Assembly (NCBI GenBank): GCA_900772495.1
Contig: CAAHEJ010000081.1
Span: 1 to 22,733 of the forward strand
Reading direction: 5' to 3'
Source of the DNA: an uncultured Campylobacter sp.
GTDB lineage: Bacteria; Campylobacterota; Campylobacteria; Campylobacterales; Campylobacteraceae
Length of the DNA stretch: 22,733 nucleotides
The position numbers were made by a program, and so were the translations under genes. A model generated the notes under the pieces. The model was given only the letters and a program-made list of their open reading frames with translations. It had not been told where the DNA came from and did not search any database. Shown here piece after piece: positions 1 through 6,237 of this stretch. Within the stretch, counting starts at the first letter, position 1. Each line of letters begins with the position of its first letter.

Positions 1-252
1 AATAGTGCTAATGCCGCCATTTTTAGCCGCAGCCTCAGCAGAGCAATCCCCGATAGCCACCAAAGACAAAATACTTGTGCAAACCGCTGTGCCTTGTTTT
101 GCACTACCAGCACGATTTGCAGAAAGCGGTATAGTCGTATCTGTATAGACAAGACCATTTGCGCCATTGCCAACCGTAGCCATACCACTACAACCTGTAA
201 AGGCAAACAAAGCCACCGTAGCGGCAGCCAAACTCAACAATGATTTTTTCAT
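1..252 (-). CDS. TRL-like family lipoprotein, partial (5' part; gene continues past the left edge)
   Basis: Reading the minus strand from the ATG at 252 gives 84 open codons to the window edge. The protein begins MKKSLLSLAAATVALFAFTG-C, a lipoprotein signal peptide with the lipidated Cys at residue 21. The following part has the features I associate with the TRL-like domain: a Gly/Asn-rich start, then residues reading CTSILSLVAIGDCSAEAAAK followed by NGGI. The start is supported by an AGGAGA Shine-Dalgarno sequence seven bases upstream. The family is of unknown function; members are small envelope lipoproteins, often in tandem paralogues, so another copy may lie outside the window. The C-terminus is not visible. 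Confidence 0.8.
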   Translation of the reverse strand, partial: MKKSLLSLAAATVALFAFTGCSGMATVGNGANGLVYTDTTIPLSANRAGSAKQGTAVCTSILSLVAIGDCSAEAAAKNGGISTI

Positions 253-737
253 CGTCTCTCCTTTTGTATGAAGTTAGTTTGCGAATTTATCTTACAAAAT
301 CGCAGGGTAATTGTAACGGATTTTCGTAAAAATAAGCTGAATTTTGCGTTTTTTTTTTTTTGTTTATTTTCAATTTCACAAAAATTTATCTTAATAACTT
401 TTAAAAAGCCATTTTAAGCCTAAAATTTAGACATTTGTCAAAATTCAGCCTTTTACCTTGCGTTAAGCCTTTTTGCCCGTGCTGTTTAAGATACATTTAA
501 GATAAAGCAAACAAAACCCAAACAAGCAAATTTTAGCTTAAAAATGGCAAATAGAAAAGACAAATTCTCTCCTTTAAAAAGCAAATTTTTTACAATTTCC
601 GTCATTGCGAGCAAGTTTTGCAAGCGTGGCAATCCATAAATTTAAGCGTTATTTTATCGTGGATTGCCACGCCATTTTTGCGAAAACAGCTCGCAATGAC
701 AGCGGACTTTGTCATTTTAAGCATAGCGAAGTATCCG
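253..737. other. Intergenic region, 485 bp, no gene seen
   Basis: AT-rich spacer. It holds the lipoprotein promoter and homopolymer at its left end, a direct repeat TTTAAGATA (485-493 and 496-504, period 11 bp), and the palindromic repeat at 601-739. A 65-codon open frame at 605-802 on the plus strand is only the repeat read through and has no ribosome binding site. Confidence 0.7.
310..361 (-). promoter_or_regulatory. Probable promoter of the TRL-like lipoprotein gene with an A13 tract upstream
   Basis: On the minus strand a TACAAT -10 box (310-315) lies about 58 bases before the lipoprotein ATG. No TTGACA is present at -35, as is usual in Campylobacter. An uninterrupted run of 13 A (T on the plus strand, 349-361) lies 34-46 bases upstream of the -10 box, where an UP element would sit. 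Assignment is by pattern only. Confidence 0.4.
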
Positions 738-739
738 CT
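601..739. repeat. Palindromic dispersed repeat (100-bp nested hairpin plus adjoining stem)
   Basis: GTCATTGCGAGC at 601-612 is the exact reverse complement of 689-700, and inside it CGTGGCAATCCA at 625-636 is the exact reverse complement of 660-671. Next to it AGCGGA (701-706) pairs with TCCGCT (734-739) around a GTCATTTTAAGC...GCGAAG core. Palindromes of the GTCATTGCGAGC / GGATTGCCACG type are familiar as dispersed, non-autonomous repeats in many bacteria. The right end reaches the stop codon of the NlpC/P60 gene (738-740). Two decayed copies lie at 5135-5166 and 5265-5303. Confidence 0.8.
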
Positions 740-2033
740 AGAATTTACTCAAAGCTCGTTCTATGCGTTGCCATTCTTGGGGTGAGAGCCTGTAAATGCT
801 GATACTTTCAAGGCGCGATAAAAGCAAGTCGCTTTTTGCCACGCCGCTGTCGTTTTTGCCTATGTCAAGCGTGGTGAGTGCGCTTTTGGTGATGAGTGCG
901 CGCCCGTCATCCTTGGTGCGAATGCCCCACGCAGCGTGAAATGCGGCATTTTTGCCCTTTGTAACGCCCACAAAAAGCATAATATGCCCTTTAAGATAGA
1001 GCAAAGTCTCGTAAGGTTTGGCGTAGCGGGCGATGAATTTGAGCTTTTGCTCGTTGTTTAAGTGGCTTATGTCAAAGCGCGTCCAGCCTGAAAACTCGCT
1101 TTGAGCCAGAGAGTTGCGCGGCAAATACGCCCCAAAAGCCGCGAAAAAGTCCCTTGTAAGCGCTGAGCAATCGCGTTCAAAATCATACCCACCCCAGCCA
1201 TAAGGGCGGTTTAAAAGCTCATTTATCAAGGCTTTGACATTAAAATCGTCCCACATAAGCGGAAAAGACTCAGCATTTTGAGCCGAAATTTCATAACTCA
1301 CCGAGCCAGCTTGCCCTTTGTAACGCCCATTTGACAGCTCATCATAAGCATAAATCGCTCCAACACGCGCTTCAAAGACAAAGTCGCCTTGCTCATTATG
1401 CACGGCAAGCCGTTCTGTTAGGGGCGTGATGAAATTTGAGCTTTCATAACGCCTAGCCTGCGCGTTTGAAAGCGGCTCTAAATGCGCTGCTAGCACAAAC
1501 CCCCAGCCCGTTTCGCTCAGCACAAAGGCGAATTTTTTATCACGCGTAAAGTGCGAGATAAGCACGGGTGAGCCGAAATTCAGCACGCTATCAAGAGCAT
1601 AATCAAAGGGAACGCCCTCGCCTTGCTTGAAAGGGTCTTTTAAAATCGCCGTTTGCACGGGCAGGTTTTTCAAAAAGCTGTTTTGCGTGATGATAGCCTT
1701 TTGTTTGAGCGTCAAAAACGCCTGTGTGTTGGCGTTTGCGATAGCTTTGGCAAAAAAACTTTGCGGGATAATTTGCTTGTTAAAAAAATAATACCGCCCA
1801 TTTAAATAGCCATCAAAAGCCCAAAAAACAGCCTTTTTGTCTAAATTTCGCCCCTTAAAATGCCACGCTGCAAAGAATTTAGCCTTGTAAGCCTTATCAT
1901 CAAGTTGATATGAATTTTTTACCGCGCCTAAAATGCTCGTGCTTTGTTTGAGCGTCAAAGTCGCATAAGGGCTAGGTTTGCCCGCACAAGCGCAGAACAA
2001 AAAAGCTAAAAAAAACGCAAAAAAACACCGCAT
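738..2033 (-). CDS. NlpC/P60-family cell-wall peptidase, putative lipoprotein with SH3-like region
   Basis: 431 residues. The N-terminus is a hydrophobic secretion signal ending FLFCAC, so Cys16 may be lipidated, although the lipobox is not canonical. The middle (about 60-250) fits the N-terminal and SH3-like domains of long NlpC/P60 proteins. The C-terminal third is the peptidase: PYGWGGYDFERDCSAL with nucleophile Cys289, and GHIMLFVG with His350 as the probable catalytic His. Family members cut the D-Glu/meso-DAP stem-peptide bond in peptidoglycan, so a periplasmic cell-wall role is inferred. The ATG at 2033 is preceded by a weak GGGG ribosome site. The stop codon lies at the edge of a palindromic repeat, so the last few residues may be repeat-derived. 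It is divergent from the helicase gene. Confidence 0.8.
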   Translation of the reverse strand: MRCFFAFFLAFLFCACAGKPSPYATLTLKQSTSILGAVKNSYQLDDKAYKAKFFAAWHFKGRNLDKKAVFWAFDGYLNGRYYFFNKQIIPQSFFAKAIANANTQAFLTLKQKAIITQNSFLKNLPVQTAILKDPFKQGEGVPFDYALDSVLNFGSPVLISHFTRDKKFAFVLSETGWGFVLAAHLEPLSNAQARRYESSNFITPLTERLAVHNEQGDFVFEARVGAIYAYDELSNGRYKGQAGSVSYEISAQNAESFPLMWDDFNVKALINELLNRPYGWGGYDFERDCSALTRDFFAAFGAYLPRNSLAQSEFSGWTRFDISHLNNEQKLKFIARYAKPYETLLYLKGHIMLFVGVTKGKNAAFHAAWGIRTKDDGRALITKSALTTLDIGKNDSGVAKSDLLLSRLESISIYRLSPQEWQRIERALSKF

Positions 2034-2060
2034 ACAAACCCCAAAATAAAGAAAAATCGT

Positions 2061-2070
2061 TATAATTATA
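2061..2070. promoter_or_regulatory. Palindromic bidirectional -10 element between the NlpC/P60 gene and the helicase gene
   Basis: TATAATTATA is its own reverse complement. It contains TATAAT on the plus strand (2061-2066) and TATAAT on the minus strand (2065-2070). Only 39 bp separate the two start codons (2033 and 2073), so this is the obvious -10 box for both. On the plus strand the transcription start would fall at or next to the helicase ATG. Confidence 0.55.
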
Positions 2071-2072
2071 AA

Positions 2073-3404
2073 ATGAATTTGGTTAATCAGCTTGAAAAAA
2101 TTTTAGAAAATGACAATGTCTTTTTAAGCGGTGGGGCTGGCGTTGGCAAGTCCTATCTTACAAACGAGCTTAAACTTGCCTACAAAAAGGCGGGCAAAAA
2201 TGTCATCTCACTTGGCTCTACGGCGATTTCAGCCTTTAATGTGGGCGGCGTTACCTTACACAGCTTTTTTGCGCTTGCACTTTGTGCGAATTTGCACGAG
2301 CTGGTGCTTTTGGATAAAAAGCAAAAAGACAAGCTTCAAAAGCTTCGCAAAGTGCTAAAAAGCCTTGATTTGCTCATCATTGATGAAATTTCTATGGTGA
2401 GTGCGGAAATTTTTGATTTAATCGCTTACAGATTAAGGCACAGCGACTTTGCGGGCAGGGTGCTTGTGGTGGGGGATTTTTTTCAGTTGCCCCCTGTCTT
2501 AAAGCAAGAGCAAAAGACGATAAATTCGCTTTTTAAGGGGTATTATGCCTTTTCATCGCTTTCGTGGGCGGATTTTAAATTTAAAAATGTGCTTTTAAAT
2601 GTCGCCAAACGCACGAGCAACAAGCGGTTTTATGAGTATCTTTCTTTGATGAGAAAGGGCGTTGTGAGTGATGAAATTTTAGCTTATTTTGAAAAAATGT
2701 GTATCAAAGCTGGCGAGCTAAACGCCATAAGTGATGAATTTACCTTGCTTTGCGGTATAAACAAAAAGGCGGATTTGATAAATGAGCAAAAACTTGCTAA
2801 AATTGACGGAAAATTACTCGTTTTTAAGGCTTTGCGTGATAAAATCGATGAGAATTTGGACGATAAAGCCTTTGAAAAATGGATAAAAAGTTTGAGCGTG
2901 CTTGATGAGTTGCGCTTGAAAGTGGGGGCGAAGGTGATTTTTTGTGTGAATAACTACGAAGCTGGGTATTATAACGGCGAGCAGGGCGAAATCACCGCCG
3001 TTGAAAATGAGGACGGCAAGGCGTTTATCAAAATCACCAAAAGCAACGGCGTGCAGATAAAGCTTGCGCGATACACTTTCTTGCTTGAAGATTTTAGCGA
3101 AGAAAATGAGCTTTTAGCGAGCTTTTCGCAGTTTCCCATAAAGCTAGCTTATGCCATCACCATACACAAGTCGCAGGGTATGAGCATAGAGCGGTTGGTG
3201 TGCGATATAGACAACATTTTTGAGAACGGACAGCTTTATGTCGCGCTTTCTAGGGCTGTGGAGCCAAAGAATTTGCGGATTTTTTACTCGCGCACGGACA
3301 AGTTTCGCTCGTATTTTGCGGGCGCGCTTAAATTTGACAAAAGTGTGCTTGAATTTTACGCTCAAAGTGAGTTTGTGAATTTAAAAGAAAGGGACACAAA
3401 ATGA
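2073..3404 (+). CDS. PIF1/RecD-like superfamily 1 DNA helicase
   Basis: 443 residues with an ordered set of SF1B helicase motifs: Walker A GGAGVGKS (20-27), TLHSFF (61-66), Walker B LLIIDEISMVS (Asp104-Glu105), motif III GDFFQLPP (134-141), an arginine-bearing NVAKRTS (176-182), and C-terminal TIHKSQGMS (363-371) and YVALSRA (389-395). This matches the compact PIF1-like helicases of Campylobacter (I recall Cj0945c as the counterpart). Such enzymes unwind DNA 5' to 3' during replication and repair; the particular role here is not known. There is no Shine-Dalgarno before the ATG, and the -10 box ends 7 bases upstream, so the mRNA may be leaderless. Its TGA overlaps the next gene's ATG (ATGA). 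Confidence 0.85.
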   Translation: MNLVNQLEKILENDNVFLSGGAGVGKSYLTNELKLAYKKAGKNVISLGSTAISAFNVGGVTLHSFFALALCANLHELVLLDKKQKDKLQKLRKVLKSLDLLIIDEISMVSAEIFDLIAYRLRHSDFAGRVLVVGDFFQLPPVLKQEQKTINSLFKGYYAFSSLSWADFKFKNVLLNVAKRTSNKRFYEYLSLMRKGVVSDEILAYFEKMCIKAGELNAISDEFTLLCGINKKADLINEQKLAKIDGKLLVFKALRDKIDENLDDKAFEKWIKSLSVLDELRLKVGAKVIFCVNNYEAGYYNGEQGEITAVENEDGKAFIKITKSNGVQIKLARYTFLLEDFSEENELLASFSQFPIKLAYAITIHKSQGMSIERLVCDIDNIFENGQLYVALSRAVEPKNLRIFYSRTDKFRSYFAGALKFDKSVLEFYAQSEFVNLKERDTK

Positions 3405-4039
3405 CAAAATGGCTTTTAATAGGACTTTTGCCCTTGTTTGTGTGTGCGGATAGCTTGAAAATAGAGCATTTACGCACGGAGCTTTACAGCAAGGCAGCTG
3501 AAAACACGCTCAAAAAAATCGAGCTGTCCATAGAATTTGAGGGCGAAAATTTACGCGCGAACGAAAACAGGCTTTTAGACTCCACAAACACCGTCATCGC
3601 AAGCTTTTTTTACGAGGACATTTTCACGGAGCTTGGCAAAATGCGCTTTAAGGATACTTTAATCAAATTCATCAACAAAAAATACCAACTAGGGCTAAAA
3701 AATATCTATATTTTATCTCTTAAAGGCATAGAAAAGTTCGATATAAAGGAATTTAAGAGCTTTTTAGAAGAAAGTGATGAAAAGAAAAAAGAAGAGATTA
3801 AAAAGGTAGTAAATGAGCAAAATTTAAGCGTTCAAGTGCCTAAAATCCCGCCATTGCCCGACATCAACACACTTTTAAACGACACGACAAACAACGCAAA
3901 TGTTGATGATATCCAAATCCAAAATATCCAAAAACTCCAAATTCCGCAAATCCCAACTTTGCCCGAAAATGTCGCCCCGCAACCCATTCGACTCAAAGAT
4001 AGCAATCTCACACGAGGGGATATAAACGCCACAAAATAG
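3401..4039 (+). CDS. Uncharacterised periplasmic protein with a FliL-like stretch and Pro-rich tail
   Basis: 212 residues. Residues 1-16 are a Sec signal peptide, with likely cleavage after VCA. Residues about 36-95 (charged beta strand, then NRLLDSTNTVIASFF, then LGKMRFKDTLIKFINKK) resemble the periplasmic domain of FliL and related stomatin-like proteins, but the match is only suggestive. Residues 125-140 are Lys/Glu-rich helix. The tail is Asn/Gln-rich with a repeated PxIPxLP pattern (147-153 and 182-188). It overlaps the helicase stop by ATGA, so the two are translationally coupled; the same pairing is, as I recall, found in C. jejuni (Cj0945c-Cj0944c). Its stop lies 12 bp from the convergent efp stop. 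Function unknown. Confidence 0.75.
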   Translation: MTKWLLIGLLPLFVCADSLKIEHLRTELYSKAAENTLKKIELSIEFEGENLRANENRLLDSTNTVIASFFYEDIFTELGKMRFKDTLIKFINKKYQLGLKNIYILSLKGIEKFDIKEFKSFLEESDEKKKEEIKKVVNEQNLSVQVPKIPPLPDINTLLNDTTNNANVDDIQIQNIQKLQIPQIPTLPENVAPQPIRLKDSNLTRGDINATK

Positions 4040-4051
4040 CCTTGCTGTCCT

Positions 4052-4621
4052 TTATTTGTTTGCCTTTTCTATATACTCGCCGCGCACAGTATCCACGCGA
4101 ATCACCTCGCCCTCTAAAATGTGAAACGGGATTTGCACCACCGCGCCCGTTTCAAGCGTGGCTGGCTTTTTGTTTGAGCCTTGCGTGTCGCCCTTGAAAT
4201 TTGGTGCTGTTTCTACTATTTTAAGCTCCACGACTTGCGGCACTTCCACGCCGATAGCCTTGCCGTTGTGAAACATCACATCAACCATCATTCCATCAAG
4301 CATCCATTTTTTGGCATCTCCAACATCATCATCGCTGATAGCTACTTGCTCGTAAGTTGCCGTGTCCATAAACTGGCAGTTCTCGCCGTCATCGTAAAGG
4401 TATTGCATTTGCTTGTCCTCTAAATTCGGTGCTTCGCACTTGTCTCCAGCGTGAATCGTCTTTTCAAGCACCTTGCCGTCCAAAAACGACTTGATTTTGA
4501 TACGCACAAAGGCTGGACCCTTGCCCGGCTTTACGTGCTGATACTCCACAATCTTAAACGGCACGCCGTCAAGCTCGATTTTAAGCCCCTTTTTCAAATC
4601 TCCCATAGCATAAGTCGCCAT
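4052..4621 (-). CDS. efp: Translation elongation factor P
   Basis: 189 residues from the ATG at 4621 (MATYAMGDLKKGLK...), the length expected of EF-P. The N-terminal KOW-like domain carries VKPGKGPAF, with Lys34 at the loop tip, the residue that enters the peptidyl-transferase centre and is beta-lysylated by EpmA in other bacteria. Two OB-fold domains follow, ending with the conserved region that contains GDTQG and the ETGAVVQIPFHI motif. EF-P rescues ribosomes stalled at consecutive prolines. The frame is open far upstream through rnpB, but that is antisense to the RNA; this start has an AAAAGGAC ribosome site and a promoter just ahead. It faces the periplasmic gene tail to tail. Confidence 0.95.
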   Translation of the reverse strand: MATYAMGDLKKGLKIELDGVPFKIVEYQHVKPGKGPAFVRIKIKSFLDGKVLEKTIHAGDKCEAPNLEDKQMQYLYDDGENCQFMDTATYEQVAISDDDVGDAKKWMLDGMMVDVMFHNGKAIGVEVPQVVELKIVETAPNFKGDTQGSNKKPATLETGAVVQIPFHILEGEVIRVDTVRGEYIEKANK

Positions 4622-4662
4622 TTTTCGTCCTTTTCGCAAAAAATTTGTAAATTTCAGCGCAA

Positions 4663-4668
4663 ATTCTA
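4663..4668 (-). promoter_or_regulatory. Promoter of efp
   Basis: Minus strand reads TTTTTTGCTAGAAT, an extended -10 element, with TAGAAT at 4663-4668. It leaves a 5' leader of about 35 bases before the efp ATG. No -35 box is obvious, which is normal for Campylobacter sigma70 promoters. Confidence 0.55.
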
Positions 4669-4723
4669 GCAAAAAATGTTTTAAAATTTGATGAAAATGT
4701 GAAAATTTGTAAAAATTTTTGTG

Positions 4724-4729
4724 TATAAT
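4724..4729 (+). promoter_or_regulatory. Promoter of rnpB
   Basis: A perfect TATAAT at 4724-4729 in the context TTTTTGTGTATAATTGCG, preceded by alternating A and T tracts. The predicted start 7-9 bases downstream coincides with the 5' strand of the P1 helix of RNase P RNA. Confidence 0.7.
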
Positions 4730-4735
4730 TGCGCC

Positions 4736-5064
4736 AAAGCATAGCAAATGCTCGCTTCTTAAACGAAGAGGAAAGTCCGAGCTGCAAAAGACAGGGATTT
4801 CATCTAACAGATGACTAGGGCGACCTAAGGGAAAGTGCAACAGAAAGCAAACTGCCGTGAGTGCGAGCTTGCGGCAAAGGTGAAACGGCGGGGTAAAAGC
4901 CCACCAGCGATTTTGGCAACAAATTCGGCTCTGCAAACCCAATCCGCAGCAAGAAGGGGTGGTTGGTGTCTTTGTTTTAACCCTTCGCTTGATTTTGTTT
5001 GCGAAAACAAAGCTAGATAAATGAGCATTCACGACAGAACTCGGCTTATCGCTATGCTTTTTTT
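4736..5064 (+). ncRNA. rnpB: RNase P RNA (bacterial type A)
   Basis: The catalytic RNA that trims tRNA 5' leaders. The ends AAAGCATAGC (4736-4745) and GCTATGCTTT (5051-5060) are perfectly complementary and form helix P1, followed by a T run to 5064 that can end transcription. The universal core is clear: GAGGAAAGTCCGAGC (4768-4782) and ACAGAACTCGGC (5034-5045), which form P4, plus AACAGAAAGCAAACTGCCG (4839 onwards), the GCAGCAAGAAGG region (4946 onwards) and the terminal AGATAAATGAGCATTCACG. It lies between efp and the flagellar cluster, divergent from efp. Open frames on both strands here are artefacts. At the P15 loop the sequence reads CTGCAAACCC where E. coli has GGTAAAC. Confidence 0.93.
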
Positions 5065-5134
5065 GGCTTTGAAACGGCGTTATTTTGGTGGCAAAGTTGA
5101 ATTTGGCGTTAAATTAAACGCAAATTTAGCTCTA

Positions 5135-5166
5135 TGGATTGCCACGCTCGCAAAGCCCGCAATGAC
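5135..5166. repeat. Decayed copy of the palindromic repeat (right half)
   Basis: TGGATTGCCACG at 5135-5146 and CGCAATGAC at 5158-5166 match the right half of the full element at 660-700, with the spacer shortened. The left half is not recognisable. Confidence 0.6.
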
Positions 5167-5264
5167 GATGCAACAAACGCTCACTGTTTCCTTTGCTATG
5201 CCATTCTTGGACTTTATCAAAACTTGCGATGATGGACGGCACGGCAAAATTCGTTATTTTTATA

Positions 5265-5303
5265 GTTGCGCCACGCTTTGACTTTATCAAAGCTCACAAT
5301 GAC
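5265..5303. repeat. Second decayed copy of the palindromic repeat (right half)
   Basis: GTTGCGCCACG at 5265-5275 and GCTCACAATGAC at 5292-5303 correspond, with substitutions, to TGGATTGCCACG and GCTCGCAATGAC of the full element at 660-700. The order and spacing agree. Confidence 0.45.
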
Positions 5304-5396
5304 AAACAAAACAAATTTCACATTATGATTTATTTGCGATGAGAAACACAGCGCAAAAACAGCATTTAAAAAAGAGCTGAATTTTATAAATTGTAA

Positions 5397-5540
5397 AAGC
5401 TTTTGTGCCTTAAAATTTCTAAATTTACTTAGATTTCAAGCACTTTCGCACCTAAAATTCCTCATTTTACTTGAATTTTAAGTGCTTTTATGTCAAAAAT
5501 TCCTAAATTCCATTTGAATTTTCAAGCGTTTTACGCCTTA
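5397..5540. repeat. Degenerate tandem repeat, about 3.3 units of 41-44 bp
   Basis: Units begin at 5397, 5438, 5480 and 5524. Each starts with AAGCxxTTTxxGCC or close to it, continues AAAATTyCTmAwTT, and ends in a TTTGAATTTT-like stretch. The unit lengths are 41, 42 and 44 bp; the fourth is partial and runs into the 3' end of the fliT-like gene (stop at 5531). Confidence 0.6.
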
Positions 5541-5755
5541 AAAAATTCCCTTGCGGTTTTGATTTTATTTATCACGCCAGCGAGTTGTTTTTTTTCTCTT
5601 TCCATAAGCTTTAAGGCTTCATTTGTGAGAAACAAAGCTTGTTGCAACTCATCTAGCGTAGCGTTACTTTGGATTTGTTGCGCAAAAAGCTGTTCTATCG
5701 TATCCACATCGTCCTCAGCTAGGGCGATTTTGAGTTTATTGAGCCACTCTTGCAA
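5531..5755 (-). CDS. Small helical protein, FliT-like flagellar chaperone candidate (Cj0550-type)
   Basis: 74 residues, almost wholly predicted helix, charged and Gln/Leu-rich, with no signal peptide. It begins at TTG (5755), which is supported by AAAAGGAC six to seven bases upstream, the ribosome site used all over this window; the frame overlaps the fliS stop by 20 bp, implying translational coupling. Position after fliD-fliS is the same as fliT in the enteric fliDST operon, and FliT is the FliD chaperone, so a chaperone role is inferred from position and helical composition. I see no diagnostic FliT motif. The C-terminal codons lie in a degenerate tandem repeat. Confidence 0.7.
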   Translation of the reverse strand: MQEWLNKLKIALAEDDVDTIEQLFAQQIQSNATLDELQQALFLTNEALKLMEREKKQLAGVINKIKTAREFFKA

Positions 5756-6221
5756 GCTCGTCCTTTTGGCTTTCTTTGGCGTTTGTTGTATTTAGCTCGC
5801 CACCTTGCGCATCATCGCGCAAATCCAAAACATTTGCCTTTTGGTTTAAATCAGGGTGAATTTCACGCCACGCTTCAAGCAAGCAACGCACGACATTGAT
5901 GACTTCATCGACTTTGGCTTCATCGTTGCGTAAATTCGCTTGTGATAAAAGCTTGATTTCTTGCAAATAAAGCCCGTTAAGATAGTAAGCCACATCGCCG
6001 CCGCGCTCATAATCAAGGCTGTTTATCAGCTCGATAAAAATCGCCGTAGCCCGCTTGCAGTAGTAAAGGCGTTGTTCTATGTCGTCTTTTTTGATAAAGA
6101 CTTTCATACGCGAGCAAAAGCGCAAAAGCCCCTCATACAGCATTTCGATGAGTCTTTGTGGAGACTCGATGCCTACTTGATTTTGCGAGTAGGCGTTGTA
6201 AATTTCAGTGTTTGCTTGCAT
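5736..6221 (-). CDS. fliS: Flagellin export chaperone FliS
   Basis: 161 residues from ATG at 6221; a GTG one codon upstream is also open, but the AAAGGA at 6230 or so is better spaced for the ATG. The start MQANTEIYNAYSQNQVGIES and the helix-bundle pattern SPQRLIEMLYEGLLRF are typical of FliS, which binds the C-terminus of flagellin in the cytoplasm and stops it polymerising before export. Usual FliS length is about 125-130; here an extra acidic and polar tail of about 35 residues follows the last core helix (after HPDLNQ). It sits between fliD and the small fliT-like gene and is expected to be transcribed from the FliA promoter ahead of flaG. Confidence 0.92.
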   Translation of the reverse strand: MQANTEIYNAYSQNQVGIESPQRLIEMLYEGLLRFCSRMKVFIKKDDIEQRLYYCKRATAIFIELINSLDYERGGDVAYYLNGLYLQEIKLLSQANLRNDEAKVDEVINVVRCLLEAWREIHPDLNQKANVLDLRDDAQGGELNTTNAKESQKDELARVAQ

Positions 6222-6237
6222 CACGCTTATCCTTTAC

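Larger units (their letters stand above)
5065..5530. other. Intergenic region, 466 bp, with degraded repeats and no gene
   Basis: The space between the RNase P RNA and the convergent end of the flagellar operon. It holds two decayed copies of the palindromic repeat (5135-5166, 5265-5303) and a degenerate tandem repeat (from 5397). Open frames at 5021-5281 and 5490-5795 have no ribosome site; the second is the antisense of the fliT-like gene. The rest is featureless. Confidence 0.65.

Noticed and set aside
601..745. CRISPR array or integron-like site
   Set aside because: There is one palindrome with no regularly spaced direct repeats and no cas or integrase gene nearby.
4622..5032. N-terminal extension of the efp frame and other frames across 4825-5281
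   Set aside because: The region is the RNase P RNA and its divergent promoter; EF-P homologues begin at MATYAMG, where the ribosome site also is.
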